From contig NZ_WAGX01000003.1 of NCBI RefSeq assembly GCF_008830185.1, positions 344,535 to 408,534 of the forward strand: DNA of 64,000 nt, given 5' to 3'. Made by a program: the position numbers and the translations under genes. The stretch comes from Candidatus Galacturonatibacter soehngenii. GTDB taxonomy: Bacteria; Bacillota; Clostridia; Lachnospirales; Lachnospiraceae. The notes under the pieces were generated by a model. The model was not told the origin of the DNA. It did no database searches and saw only the letters and a list, made by a program, of their open reading frames with translations. Within the stretch, counting starts at the first letter, position 1, and each line of letters begins with the position of its first letter. Below, piece by piece: positions 7,661 to 16,414 of the stretch.

Positions 7661-10600
7661 ATGGGATTAAAGCAAGATTTTAAAAATCCACCGAATCAGT
7701 ATCGACCAATTCCGTTTTGGTCATGGAATGATGAACTTGATTTAGAGGAAATAGCTTATCAAATTAAGGAACTTAAAAAGGGCGGTAATGGCGGATTTTT
7801 TATGCATGCACGATCCGGATTAAAAACAAGCTACTTGTCACCTGAATGGTTTCAAGCCATTAAAACGGGAATTGATGTGGCAAAAGAAGAGGGGATGCAT
7901 GCTTGGATTTACGATGAGGAAGGTTGGCCAAGTGGATTTGCAGGAGGGCTGGTTCCAGACCAGTCAAGTGATTTTCATGCTAAGTTTATTACAATAAAAA
8001 AAATAGACAAGATAAAAGACGTAGAAAAAGATAAGCTTATTACTTGCTACAGCTATCATAAGTCATCAAATGAAATTATGAAAGTAGATGTTGAAAAACA
8101 GTTGGAGGTACAGGAAGAGGAGACAATCTATGCCGTTTATAAGCATACAAATCCATATTATATTGATACGCTTAACAAACGTGCAATAGAAGCTTTTTTA
8201 CAATGCACCCATGAAGCTTATTATGAACGTTTTGAAGAATTCTTTGGTAATGTAATGCACGGATTCTTTACAGATGAACCAAGGCTTACTTGTAACAATT
8301 TTGGTGATATTGCTTGGTCAGATGAGTTACCAGACACTTTTTTCAAACGTTATGGATATGATGTGACAAACTATTTGCCGATGCTATTTTATGAAATTGG
8401 TGATTATGAAAAAATAAGATATGATTTTTGGGAGACAGTTAGTACTATGTTTGCAGAAAATTATATGAAAACAATCTATGATTGGTGTGAAAAACATAAG
8501 TGTAAAGTGACAGGACATATCATGATGGAGGAAAGTATTTTTAGCCAAATGACCAGTACAGCGGGCGTGATGCCCTTCTATGAATATATGCATGTACCTG
8601 GAATTGATTGGCTGCGAAGAAGAATTGATTCACCAGTGATCGGAAAACAGGTTGGTTCCGTTGCTTGTCAACTCGGAAAAAAACAAATATTAACAGAGTC
8701 ATATGCTTTGTGTGGATGGAATGTATCCTTTGAAGAGCTAAAATGGATTGCAGAGTGGCAGTTTGTAAATGGTGTGAATCAAATATGCCAACATTTGATG
8801 GCATATACCATCAAAGGAGTTAGAAAAAGAGATTATCCACCATCACACTTTACCCAACAGACTTGGTGGAAGCATGCGAATCGATTCAATGATTATCTAG
8901 GCCGTCTTTGCGTTGCATTATCAGAAGGAGATCAAACGGCAGATGTATTGTTGCTGCACCCAATGCGTAGTGGATATTTAGCCTTTGATGGAACAAGAAC
9001 CAAAGAAATGAAAACTCTAGATGAGGAATTTATCAAAGCGTCAGAATGCCTTTCAGGCTCTCATATCAGTTATCACTATGGAGATGAAACTATTATAAAA
9101 AAATATGGTAGTGTGACAAACGGTTTGTTTCAAGTTGGGTGCATAGGATATAAGACAGTCATATTGCCTTTCATGTATGCAATTGATGGGAGTACACTTA
9201 AGTTATTATTAGAATTTAGCAAACAAGGTGGAACCATTTTATCGTTAGGAGCATTGCCTCACTTTACAAATGGTGATTATTCTTTGTTAAAGGAATTGGT
9301 TACATGCGTCCAAGCCGTTGAATTTGAAAAGGTTCGAAAGGTGTTGGAAAAGCAAAACTTAATTACGTTATCCATTCTTGAAGAGGGTAAAGAAGTAGAT
9401 TCTATCACCTATCTACAACGAAAGACAAAGGAGGGAGAATTGTTCTTCTTAGTAAATCATAATCAGGAGAAGAGATTTCAAACAAAGGTGCAAATTCTTG
9501 GAAAAGTTGGAACAATTCTGCATATGATTCCAGAAAGCGGAGAAATGAAACCACTTAAGGTAAAAGAAGTGAATCACAATACTGTTTTTTCTTTAACCTT
9601 TGAGCCAATGCAGTCGTATTTATTAGCCTTTTATCCAAATCAGGACATAGAGACAGATGTGACAGATGAAGAAGAAATAAGGATACAAAAGGTGTATCCA
9701 GACTCTAGATGGGTTGTAAAAGATATTTCACTCAACTCTTATACTCTAGATCAGTGTCAGTATCGTTTAGATGGCGGTGAGTGGCAAGCGAAAATACCTA
9801 CGATACAACTGCAAAATCATTTGCTAGAAATGAAGCGTGCAGTGAATGTAGAAATGAAATATGATTTTCAGATTAATATGGATTTAGATGAAAATAAAGA
9901 ATTTTACGTAGTGATAGAAGATGCAAAACTTTATGACATCACCGTCAATGGTTTCGCATTAAAGCATAAGGAGATAGCGATTTCCTGGTGGAAAGATAAA
10001 AGTTTTCATAAAGTAGATATCAAGTCGTATCTACAAAATGGATACAATGAAATAATCTTAAAAATTAACTTTAAACAACCACAAAAAGTATATGATGTCT
10101 TATTCGGCGAAAATGTATACGAAACAGAAAAAAATAAAATTACCTATGACATTGAATTGGAAAGCATCTATCTTCTTGGAGACTTTGGTGTTATCAGCAA
10201 AACACCTTATCAAAAGCTAGATAAAAGGGCATTCAAAACAGCAGGACCTTTTGAAATTGTAGCAGAGCCAAAAGTATTTGCGTCAAATGAATTTACCACA
10301 CAAGGACTTTTGTTTTTTGCGGGTGAAGTAAGTGTAACACAGACGCTTTTTATTCATAAAGAAGAAGGCAAACGTATGATTCTAGATTTTGGAAAACAAA
10401 ATGCACCAATGATGAATCTGCATGTAAATGGAGTTTTAGTCAAACACTCTTTATGGGCTCCTTATGAGGTGGATATCACCGATGTAGCGTTAGAGGGGGA
10501 AAATGAGATTCTAATAACGCTCTACGCTTCGAATCGAAATCTTTTGGGGCCACATCATCATATTAATGGTGAGTGCTACAACGTTGGTCCAGAAAGCTTT

Positions 10601-10726
10601 ACTGGAAAGTGGAGTTGGGTAGAACGAGAATCCGAATCCGATGCAACGGATATTGCAGATCGCACCAAATCTTATTGGGATGCAGATTATTGTTTTGTTG
10701 AATTTGGTCCATCTCCTTTGGTTTGA
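7661..10726 (+). CDS. GH106-like glycosyl hydrolase (alpha-L-rhamnosidase-related)
   Basis: A 1021-residue protein resembling the Glyco_hydro_106 group (alpha-L-rhamnosidases and relatives). The N-terminal barrel begins RPIPFWSWND and contains GFFMHARSGL, IYDEEGWPSGFAGG and FFTDEPRL, typical of the group and rich in candidate carboxylates. The C-terminal ~300 residues look like beta-sandwich, galactose-binding-like domains. ATG 7661 follows GAGGGGTGAG; a GTG at 7652 overlaps the GH127 stop and is a poorer choice. No signal peptide. Known GH106 enzymes release L-rhamnose from rhamnogalacturonan, so a pectin side-chain role is plausible, but this subgroup is not characterised well enough to fix the substrate. 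Confidence 0.8.
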   Translation: MGLKQDFKNPPNQYRPIPFWSWNDELDLEEIAYQIKELKKGGNGGFFMHARSGLKTSYLSPEWFQAIKTGIDVAKEEGMHAWIYDEEGWPSGFAGGLVPDQSSDFHAKFITIKKIDKIKDVEKDKLITCYSYHKSSNEIMKVDVEKQLEVQEEETIYAVYKHTNPYYIDTLNKRAIEAFLQCTHEAYYERFEEFFGNVMHGFFTDEPRLTCNNFGDIAWSDELPDTFFKRYGYDVTNYLPMLFYEIGDYEKIRYDFWETVSTMFAENYMKTIYDWCEKHKCKVTGHIMMEESIFSQMTSTAGVMPFYEYMHVPGIDWLRRRIDSPVIGKQVGSVACQLGKKQILTESYALCGWNVSFEELKWIAEWQFVNGVNQICQHLMAYTIKGVRKRDYPPSHFTQQTWWKHANRFNDYLGRLCVALSEGDQTADVLLLHPMRSGYLAFDGTRTKEMKTLDEEFIKASECLSGSHISYHYGDETIIKKYGSVTNGLFQVGCIGYKTVILPFMYAIDGSTLKLLLEFSKQGGTILSLGALPHFTNGDYSLLKELVTCVQAVEFEKVRKVLEKQNLITLSILEEGKEVDSITYLQRKTKEGELFFLVNHNQEKRFQTKVQILGKVGTILHMIPESGEMKPLKVKEVNHNTVFSLTFEPMQSYLLAFYPNQDIETDVTDEEEIRIQKVYPDSRWVVKDISLNSYTLDQCQYRLDGGEWQAKIPTIQLQNHLLEMKRAVNVEMKYDFQINMDLDENKEFYVVIEDAKLYDITVNGFALKHKEIAISWWKDKSFHKVDIKSYLQNGYNEIILKINFKQPQKVYDVLFGENVYETEKNKITYDIELESIYLLGDFGVISKTPYQKLDKRAFKTAGPFEIVAEPKVFASNEFTTQGLLFFAGEVSVTQTLFIHKEEGKRMILDFGKQNAPMMNLHVNGVLVKHSLWAPYEVDITDVALEGENEILITLYASNRNLLGPHHHINGECYNVGPESFTGKWSWVERESESDATDIADRTKSYWDADYCFVEFGPSPLV

Positions 10727-10740
10727 AAGGAATTAAGAGT

Positions 10741-12447
10741 ATGAGAGAAGAAAGAATAAACCCAATTCTTCCTGGCTTCCACCCCGATCCTTGTGTGATT
10801 CGGGTGGAGGAGGATTATTATCTGGCTACTTCTACCTTTGAATGGTATCCAGGGGTAAGAATCTATCACTCTAATGATATGAGTAACTGGAAGTTAATTG
10901 CAACACCGCTTGATAGCCTGGAATTACTTGATATACGAGGTATACAAGCCTCTGATGGTATATGGGCACCATGTTTAAGCTATAGCGAAGGTGTTTTTTA
11001 TCTGATTTATACTGTTGTTCATTCTTCGCATCGTTATCCTTTCAAGGACACACCTAATTATTTAACAACCGCATCCGACATAAAAGGACCATGGTCAAAA
11101 CCTGTTTACTTAAATTCTAGTGGATTTGATCCGTCCTTATTTCATGACGAAGACGGTAGAAAGTGGCTGGTAAATATGCAATGGGATTATAGAAAAAGTG
11201 CAGGAGGTAAGCAGTTTACTGGTATTTTGCTACAAGAGTATAAAGCAGGAAAGCTTATTGGTACAGCAAAAAATATTTTTTGCGGGACGAAGTTATCCTT
11301 TAGTGAAGGCCCTCACTTATATTATCGAAATGGTTATTATTATCTTTTATGTGCAGAGGGTGGAACCTCCTATAAGCATGCAGTAACACTTGCTAGGAGC
11401 AAAGAACTAACAGGACCTTATGAAGTTCATCCATTTAATCCAATTTTAACCTCATGGGAAGGAGAAATAGTAGAAGAAGCGCCTTATGAAGAAAGAACAT
11501 TTATTAAAGACATTGGTTCTTCTACTCTTAAAAAAGCAGGTCATGCAAGCCTTGTAAAAACAAGTGATGATACTTGGTACTTGTTTCATTTATGTGCCAG
11601 ACCAATTCCAGGTACCAGCTGCTGTGTTCTAGGACGAGAAACAGCAGTTCAGGAAGTTGAATGGAGAGAGGATGACTGGCTTTATCTTAAGAATAAAACC
11701 AATCATCCATCAGACTCCTTTTTTGTTGAAAATGGTGGGACTGTTTTCACTCCTGCTACTTCGCATCAAGGTTGTGAGGAAGTTAAGGAGATGAAGAAGG
11801 AATGTAGAAAAAAAGTGTACGAATTTTACAGTGATGACTTTCGAAGCGATTTTCAAACACTTCGAATTCCTTATGATACCAATTACATGTCTTTGGATGC
11901 AAGAGTAGGGTATTTAAGATTGATTGGAAGGGAAAGTATATATAGTCGATTCTATCAAACGTTACTAGCTAGAAGACAGGAGGATTTTACATTTTTTGCT
12001 TCTACTTTATTTGAATTTAAGCCTACCTCCTTTCAACACATGGCAGGATTGCTTTACCGCTATGATGAGAATAACCAGTACTATCTGTTTATTAGCTTTG
12101 ATGAGGAAAGGAAAACTAAGACGATGAATGCAGTTGAGGTTAGGGCAGGAAACTACCACCTTTTCAAACAACAAGAAATTATAGGAGAAACATTCGAGTT
12201 GGGGTTATACGTTAAGAATAAAATTGCGCAGTTTTATTATAAACAGGAGAATATTTGGATAGAGTTAGGTGAAACGTTTGATATTACCAATCTTTCGGAT
12301 GATTTTACTAATGGATTTACGGGTGCTTTTGTAGGAATTTGTGTACAAGATCTATGTAACCAGACCATGCATGCTGATTTTAAGAACTTTACTTATGCTT
12401 TGGAGATGGAGAGAGATTTGATAGGTAAAGATTTGAATAGTTATTAA
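10741..12447 (+). CDS. GH43 family beta-xylosidase / alpha-L-arabinofuranosidase
   Basis: A 568-residue GH43 enzyme. The five-bladed propeller shows the family's three acidic residues: Asp16 (GFHPDPCV, base), Asp130 (GFDPSLFHDEDG, pKa modulator) and Glu189 (SEGPHLYY, acid). The C-terminal ~200 residues form the concanavalin-like sandwich common in GH43 xylosidases. The ATG at 10741 is used, behind GAAAGG; the frame also extends to a TTG at 10723 that overlaps the upstream stop. No signal peptide, so it acts on imported oligosaccharides. It is the last gene before a terminator-like hairpin. Whether it cleaves xylosyl or arabinosyl residues cannot be told from sequence alone. Confidence 0.92.
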   Translation: MREERINPILPGFHPDPCVIRVEEDYYLATSTFEWYPGVRIYHSNDMSNWKLIATPLDSLELLDIRGIQASDGIWAPCLSYSEGVFYLIYTVVHSSHRYPFKDTPNYLTTASDIKGPWSKPVYLNSSGFDPSLFHDEDGRKWLVNMQWDYRKSAGGKQFTGILLQEYKAGKLIGTAKNIFCGTKLSFSEGPHLYYRNGYYYLLCAEGGTSYKHAVTLARSKELTGPYEVHPFNPILTSWEGEIVEEAPYEERTFIKDIGSSTLKKAGHASLVKTSDDTWYLFHLCARPIPGTSCCVLGRETAVQEVEWREDDWLYLKNKTNHPSDSFFVENGGTVFTPATSHQGCEEVKEMKKECRKKVYEFYSDDFRSDFQTLRIPYDTNYMSLDARVGYLRLIGRESIYSRFYQTLLARRQEDFTFFASTLFEFKPTSFQHMAGLLYRYDENNQYYLFISFDEERKTKTMNAVEVRAGNYHLFKQQEIIGETFELGLYVKNKIAQFYYKQENIWIELGETFDITNLSDDFTNGFTGAFVGICVQDLCNQTMHADFKNFTYALEMERDLIGKDLNSY

Positions 12448-12464
12448 AAATATAAATAAATGGT

Positions 12465-12528
12465 AAAAAAGAGCTATAATCAAATGATTGCGTAAGTAAG
12501 TCGCAAAAACTGGATTATGGTTCTTTTT
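12465..12528 (+). terminator. Terminator-like hairpin ending the glycosidase operon
   Basis: The arms 12465-12481 (AAAAAAGAGCTATAATC) and 12513-12528 (GATTATGGTTCTTTTT) pair with few mismatches. They enclose an inner TTGCG/CGCAA stem, and the right arm ends in a T-run. The rest of 12529-12660 is extremely AT-rich (a TATAATATAATATAAT-type tract near 12605) with no gene; it may hold a promoter. Confidence 0.6.
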
Positions 12529-12659
12529 GCTTTATATGATTATAAAAATAATCAACTATTATAATAGGAATGTAAAGAAATAGTAATTTAAAAGTAAAAT
12601 CTATATAATATAATATAATATTTTTCATATATTAAGAGGGAGTAAAATAAAAACAAAGG

Positions 12660-13133
12660 ATGGTAAAAAATATGAAAATCAAAGAGTAAAGAATTATATT
12701 GAAACAATGTGTATAGCCGTTTTATCAATAATTTTATTGGCTTCTATCAGTTCTAACGTTATATTCGGGTTCTGATGCAAGTGTTAGAAGTAGTATAACT
12801 ATGTCTTGTAATAAATACAATCCGCCGACTTCATTAGAATATGGCCGTACATATCCGTATGTGGCATATGGGCAAAACAGTGCCAGTGCAGGCTCATTTA
12901 GTAAGAACTCTACAGAGCAATGGGTAAAAGCAATTTGCTATCAATATAAAAACACAGACTTGAACAACACTGAAAAAAAAGCCGCGACAGCAGCACATGA
13001 AGTTGGACATGCATTAAGCCTGGATCATAAAGATTCACAAGATTTACAATTTTCAATAATGAGAACAGGAGAAAAAAGTCTAAAATTATATGCTTATGAT
13101 AAAAAAATGCTGAAAAAAAAATGGGGAAAATAA
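12660..13133 (+). pseudogene. Metzincin-like zinc protease remnant, reading frame broken near its signal peptide
   Basis: The open body (ATG 12801-13133, 110 residues) holds the zinc site HEVGHALSLDH: His66, Glu67, His70 and His76 of the metzincin HExxHxxGxxH pattern, with Ser in place of the usual Gly. A Met-turn-like SIMRTG follows at Met87. ATG 12801 has no ribosome site. A signal-peptide-like stretch (MCIAVLSIILLASISSNV, from ATG 12707) lies in another frame and stops at 12773. The protease frame is already open from 12732, so a single indel between 12732 and 12772 would join the two. A second break may separate ATG 12660 from that stretch. It is also shorter than typical secreted matrixins. 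Likely a decayed gene, or a sequencing frameshift. Confidence 0.55.
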
Positions 13134-13220
13134 AGAGACAGAAAAAATGTAATATTACCTTCTCTTAATATAATTGATGTGTTAATTTTATCTTAGGAAA
13201 AAATGAAAGGGAGTAGAGGA

Positions 13221-13811
13221 ATGGAATTGAATAGAAATAAAAAAATTATATTAATGATATTAGCGATGATTTTAGGTGTAAATTTATATGGTTATATAAA
13301 TAATAATACAAAAGAAATAGCCTTAGCATATAATGTGAATCCAGAAACTGGAATCAAGGAATTGATTGTAAGTTGTGATTATGCAGAACTTGAGTACAAT
13401 GAGCTCGAAGATAAGGCAGAGATTATTGCATTAATAAAAGTGAAAGATAACCTGTCTGAAAAAAATAGTTATTTTACATATGATAATATAGAAGGAAAGT
13501 ATCTTGTAGGCTATTACGGTGAACGGGATGTGGAGGTGTTAAAATATTATAAGTCAGAGAACCAAGAGGCAAAGAAATTGAATATTATAGAACCTGCAGC
13601 AATAAAAGATAATATATATTATCATAATGAGGACTATTCTAAAATGGTCATGGGAAATGAATATATTGTATATTTATCTACTGAAAATGCATCAGGTAAA
13701 TACAGTATAATGGCAGGAAGTACTGGTATTACTAAAGTGAATAAGGTAAACGAAATAGAGGACTATGAAGATGTTACTTCATTGTATGATGAGGAACATA
13801 ATCTAAATTAA
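13221..13811 (+). CDS. Secreted or membrane-anchored protein of unknown function
   Basis: A 196-residue protein I do not recognise. ATG 13221 lies behind AAAGGGAG and is preferred over the in-frame ATG at 13203. Residues 7-25 are a hydrophobic segment after a basic start (signal peptide or anchor). The rest is a soluble, charged region with AEIIALIKV, GKYLVGYYGERDVEVLKYY and NEYIVYLS stretches, suggesting a compact extracellular beta-rich domain. It sits between the protease remnant and two small membrane-anchored paralogues on the same strand, and all share the look of fast-evolving cell-surface genes. Confidence 0.7.
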   Translation: MELNRNKKIILMILAMILGVNLYGYINNNTKEIALAYNVNPETGIKELIVSCDYAELEYNELEDKAEIIALIKVKDNLSEKNSYFTYDNIEGKYLVGYYGERDVEVLKYYKSENQEAKKLNIIEPAAIKDNIYYHNEDYSKMVMGNEYIVYLSTENASGKYSIMAGSTGITKVNKVNEIEDYEDVTSLYDEEHNLN

Positions 13812-13813
13812 GG

Positions 13814-14191
13814 ATGGGATGTGTAAATTTGAATATAAAGAAAATTGTTTTTGGAATTATTATTGTAGTAGTATTTTTTTTATTTCTTAGTATTAATCAA
13901 AGTCAAAGAATTGATAATAAAGAAAAAAAAATAATGCAGGCATATCAACTACTAGATGATGCTAATAAACAATGGATAAGAGATAGGAATGAAATAAGCA
14001 AGCGCTCAGATATAAGAAAAATAAGATTAAAGGAAAGTAATACAAAGTATACTGGAGAAAATAAAGAATATTTTGGGAAAACTGTGTATGAAGTTACATT
14101 TCCATTAGAAGATGGACGAGCTGAAACAGAGTTTATGATACTATATAATTTGGAGTTAACAGAAATTGTTGGATATGGAGTAGTGGAGTAA
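13814..14191 (+). CDS. Small membrane-anchored hypothetical protein, paralogue A
   Basis: A 125-residue protein with one N-terminal membrane span (about residues 9-27) followed by a charged helical region. The conserved end has GKTVYEVTFP and ETEFMILYNL. It is a tandem paralogue of the next gene, sharing the SQ..NKE.KIM.AYQLL and SKRS.IRKI patterns. Start uncertain: ATG 13814 lacks properly spaced ribosome bases, while TTG 13829 aligns better with the paralogue's start. Function unknown. Confidence 0.65.
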   Translation: MGCVNLNIKKIVFGIIIVVVFFLFLSINQSQRIDNKEKKIMQAYQLLDDANKQWIRDRNEISKRSDIRKIRLKESNTKYTGENKEYFGKTVYEVTFPLEDGRAETEFMILYNLELTEIVGYGVVE

Positions 14192-14219
14192 CATTAATAT
14201 AAAATTAAAAGGAAATAGT

Positions 14220-14585
14220 ATGAGAAAAAATAAATACATTTTTATCATTATTATTGTTGGATTTATTCTTATCCTATTGGGCTATTATCAAAGTCAAAAA
14301 ATACAAAACAAAGAACAAAAGATAATGAAAGCTTATCAACTGTTAGAGAATGCTCAAAAGCAAAGAATAAAAGATATTAGTAATATAAGTAAACGCTCTA
14401 ATATACGTAAAATAAAATTAAGAAAAAATATAAAAAGGTATTTCAGAGAGAATGAGGAATATATTGGTAAGACAGTATATGAAGTTACCTTTCCAATAGA
14501 CGATGATGGACGACCTGAAACAGAGTTTATGATACTCTATAATTTGGATTTAACTGAAATCGTAGGATATAGAGGGTTGGATTAG
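14220..14585 (+). CDS. Small membrane-anchored hypothetical protein, paralogue B
   Basis: A 121-residue protein starting MRKNKYIFIIIIVGF behind AAAGGAAA. It has one N-terminal span, then a basic helical segment (SKRSNIRKIKLRKN) and the same GKTVYEVTFP / ETEFMILYNLDLTEIVGY end as its upstream neighbour. The pair clearly arose by tandem duplication. The shared C-terminal motif probably forms the extracellular domain. No known family recognised. Confidence 0.7.
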   Translation: MRKNKYIFIIIIVGFILILLGYYQSQKIQNKEQKIMKAYQLLENAQKQRIKDISNISKRSNIRKIKLRKNIKRYFRENEEYIGKTVYEVTFPIDDDGRPETEFMILYNLDLTEIVGYRGLD

Positions 14586-14615
14586 TAAGAATATAATTGA
14601 AAGAAAGAGATTTAA

Positions 14616-14655
14616 AAGAAGTGTTATCATCAAAACTGGATGAATAACACTTCTT
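14616..14655. terminator. Bidirectional terminator between convergent genes
   Basis: A perfect 12-bp inverted repeat (AAGAAGTGTTAT, 14616-14627; ATAACACTTCTT, 14644-14655) sits between the paralogue pair on + and hcp on -. A-rich and T-rich flanks allow use from both sides. Confidence 0.75.
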
Positions 14656-14679
14656 GTATCAAAAAATAGTAGCTTTTAT

Positions 14680-16242
14680 TTATGCCAATATTTTTTCCAA
14701 ATCTTGCTCTGGAGTACTAATCGGTGTAAGATTATAATTTTCAACGAGTATATTTAATACATTAGGAGAGACAAAGGCAGGAAGGGTTGGTCCTAAATAA
14801 ATATTTTGAATACCTAGATATAAAAGGGTCAATAGGATACAAACTGCTTTTTGCTCATACCAAGATAGAACGAGGGTTAATGGAAGATCATTCACGCCAC
14901 ATTCAAAAGCATCTGCAAGTGCTAGGGCAATTTTAATCCCACTATAGGAATCGTTACACTGCCCTAAATCAAGAAGGCGAGGTATACCGTCTATATCACC
15001 CAAATCAAGATCGTTAAAACGGTATTTTCCACAGGCAGCAGTCAAAATAATAGAGTCTTTTGGAGCCTGTTTTACGAATTCTGTATAATAACTTCTTCCA
15101 GGAGCTGCACCGTCACAGCCTCCGACTAAGAAGAAGTGACTTATTTTTCCGCTTTTTACTGCATCAATTACTTTGTCGGCGATGGAAAGTACAGTGCCGT
15201 GTGCATACCCTGTTGTCACAGTAGTTCCTTTATTGATACCTGTCATTGGAGTATCTTCCTCGTAGCCACCGCATTCGATTGCTCTTTGAATGACAGGAGT
15301 AAAATCCTTGTCTTCTCCGATATGAACCAATTCAGGAAAGGATACGACAGAAGTGGTAAAGACTCTATCTTTGTAGCTTTCCCGTACTGGCATAAGACAA
15401 TTAGTCGTAAAAAGAATCGGAGCAGGTATGTTGTGAAATTCAAACTGTTGGCTTTGCCATGCGGTTCCAAAGTTTCCTTTTAGATGAGGATATTTCTTTA
15501 ATTCTGGATATCCATGAGCAGGGAGCATTTCACTGTGCGTATAGATATTAATTCCTTTATCCTTTGTTTGCTCAAGTAAAAGTTTTAAATCATGCAAGTC
15601 GTGTCCACTTACAACAATAAAAGGACCTTTTTCTATGGTTAAAGAAACAGTATTAGGAACAGGAGTACCATAAGCAGACGTGTTTGCCTCATCAAGAAGA
15701 GCCATACATTTAAAATTCACCTCACCTGTTTTCAAAACAAGAGGAAGTAATTCATCTTGGCGTAAATCTTCTCCAATGGCATATAACGCTTCATAAAAAA
15801 ACTGATTGACTTCTTCATCCATTTTACCAAGAGCCATAGCATGATACCCATAAGCGGCCATACCTCTAATTCCAAATAAGATTAATGATTTTAAGGAACG
15901 GATATCTTCGTTATCCTCCCACAAACATTTCATATCATAATCTTCGAATTTTTCAGCGTTTATTCGAGCTCGTTCTTGGTGAATTTTTGCAGTAAGTTTC
16001 TTAATGGTATCATTGTAAAAATTAACATTTGTAATAGTGGTAAACAGACCTTCCAGAATTATTTTGTGGGTATTATCGGTTGGATGTCCTGATTTTGCAG
16101 CTCTGGCGAGTCCGATTAAAGCTCCAGTTAATTCATCCTGATAATTTGCAGTATCGCATTTCTTGCCGCATACACCTGCATTCCCCTCGCACCCTGTGTT
16201 ATGTGCGGTCTGTTGACATTGAAAACAAAACATATCCTTCAT
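14680..16242 (-). CDS. hcp: Hydroxylamine reductase / hybrid-cluster protein
   Basis: Hybrid-cluster protein of 520 residues. It carries the N-terminal [4Fe-4S] cysteine motif (MFCFQCQQTAHNTGC, then GVCGKKC) and the C-terminal cluster region with GGCDGAAPGRSYYTEF, LTAACGKYRFN and DLGQCNDSYSG. The family reduces hydroxylamine and, in studied bacteria, handles nitric oxide or S-nitrosylation under anaerobic nitrosative stress. The start at 16242 is behind GGAGGAATC; the frame runs on to 16320 but that extension is unconserved. It is transcribed towards the shared hairpin at 14616-14655. Confidence 0.96.
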   Translation of the reverse strand: MKDMFCFQCQQTAHNTGCEGNAGVCGKKCDTANYQDELTGALIGLARAAKSGHPTDNTHKIILEGLFTTITNVNFYNDTIKKLTAKIHQERARINAEKFEDYDMKCLWEDNEDIRSLKSLILFGIRGMAAYGYHAMALGKMDEEVNQFFYEALYAIGEDLRQDELLPLVLKTGEVNFKCMALLDEANTSAYGTPVPNTVSLTIEKGPFIVVSGHDLHDLKLLLEQTKDKGINIYTHSEMLPAHGYPELKKYPHLKGNFGTAWQSQQFEFHNIPAPILFTTNCLMPVRESYKDRVFTTSVVSFPELVHIGEDKDFTPVIQRAIECGGYEEDTPMTGINKGTTVTTGYAHGTVLSIADKVIDAVKSGKISHFFLVGGCDGAAPGRSYYTEFVKQAPKDSIILTAACGKYRFNDLDLGDIDGIPRLLDLGQCNDSYSGIKIALALADAFECGVNDLPLTLVLSWYEQKAVCILLTLLYLGIQNIYLGPTLPAFVSPNVLNILVENYNLTPISTPEQDLEKILA

Positions 16243-16291
16243 TTGATTCCTCCTAAGTTTATACAATTTAGACATGTAAAGAATAGTCATT

Positions 16292-16303
16292 AATACTAGT
16301 ATT
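16292..16303. promoter_or_regulatory. Perfect 12-bp palindrome upstream of hcp
   Basis: AATACTAGTATT is fully self-complementary and lies about 50 bp upstream of the hcp start on the minus strand, a usual place for an operator. hcp genes are commonly controlled by redox/nitrosative-stress regulators, but I cannot assign a regulator to this sequence. It could be chance. Confidence 0.35.
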
Positions 16304-16360
16304 TTCATAGAAGCAAACAATATACATAGAAGCCTAGCAAAGTTTTAAAATAGATAATTG

Positions 16361-16394
16361 CAAACAAAGAGTCCGAAAACGAACTCTTTGTTTG
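16361..16394 (-). terminator. Terminator of the GH105 gene
   Basis: A perfect 12-bp inverted repeat, CAAACAAAGAGT (16361-16372) and ACTCTTTGTTTG (16383-16394), lies just past the stop of the minus-strand GH105 gene and before hcp. Confidence 0.7.
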
Positions 16395-16414
16395 TAAAAT
16401 AATAATTTTTAGTT

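Noticed and set aside
15136-15483. 115-residue plus-strand frame inside hcp
   Set aside because: hcp on the minus strand is conserved end to end across this stretch; no ribosome site or family motif in the plus frame.
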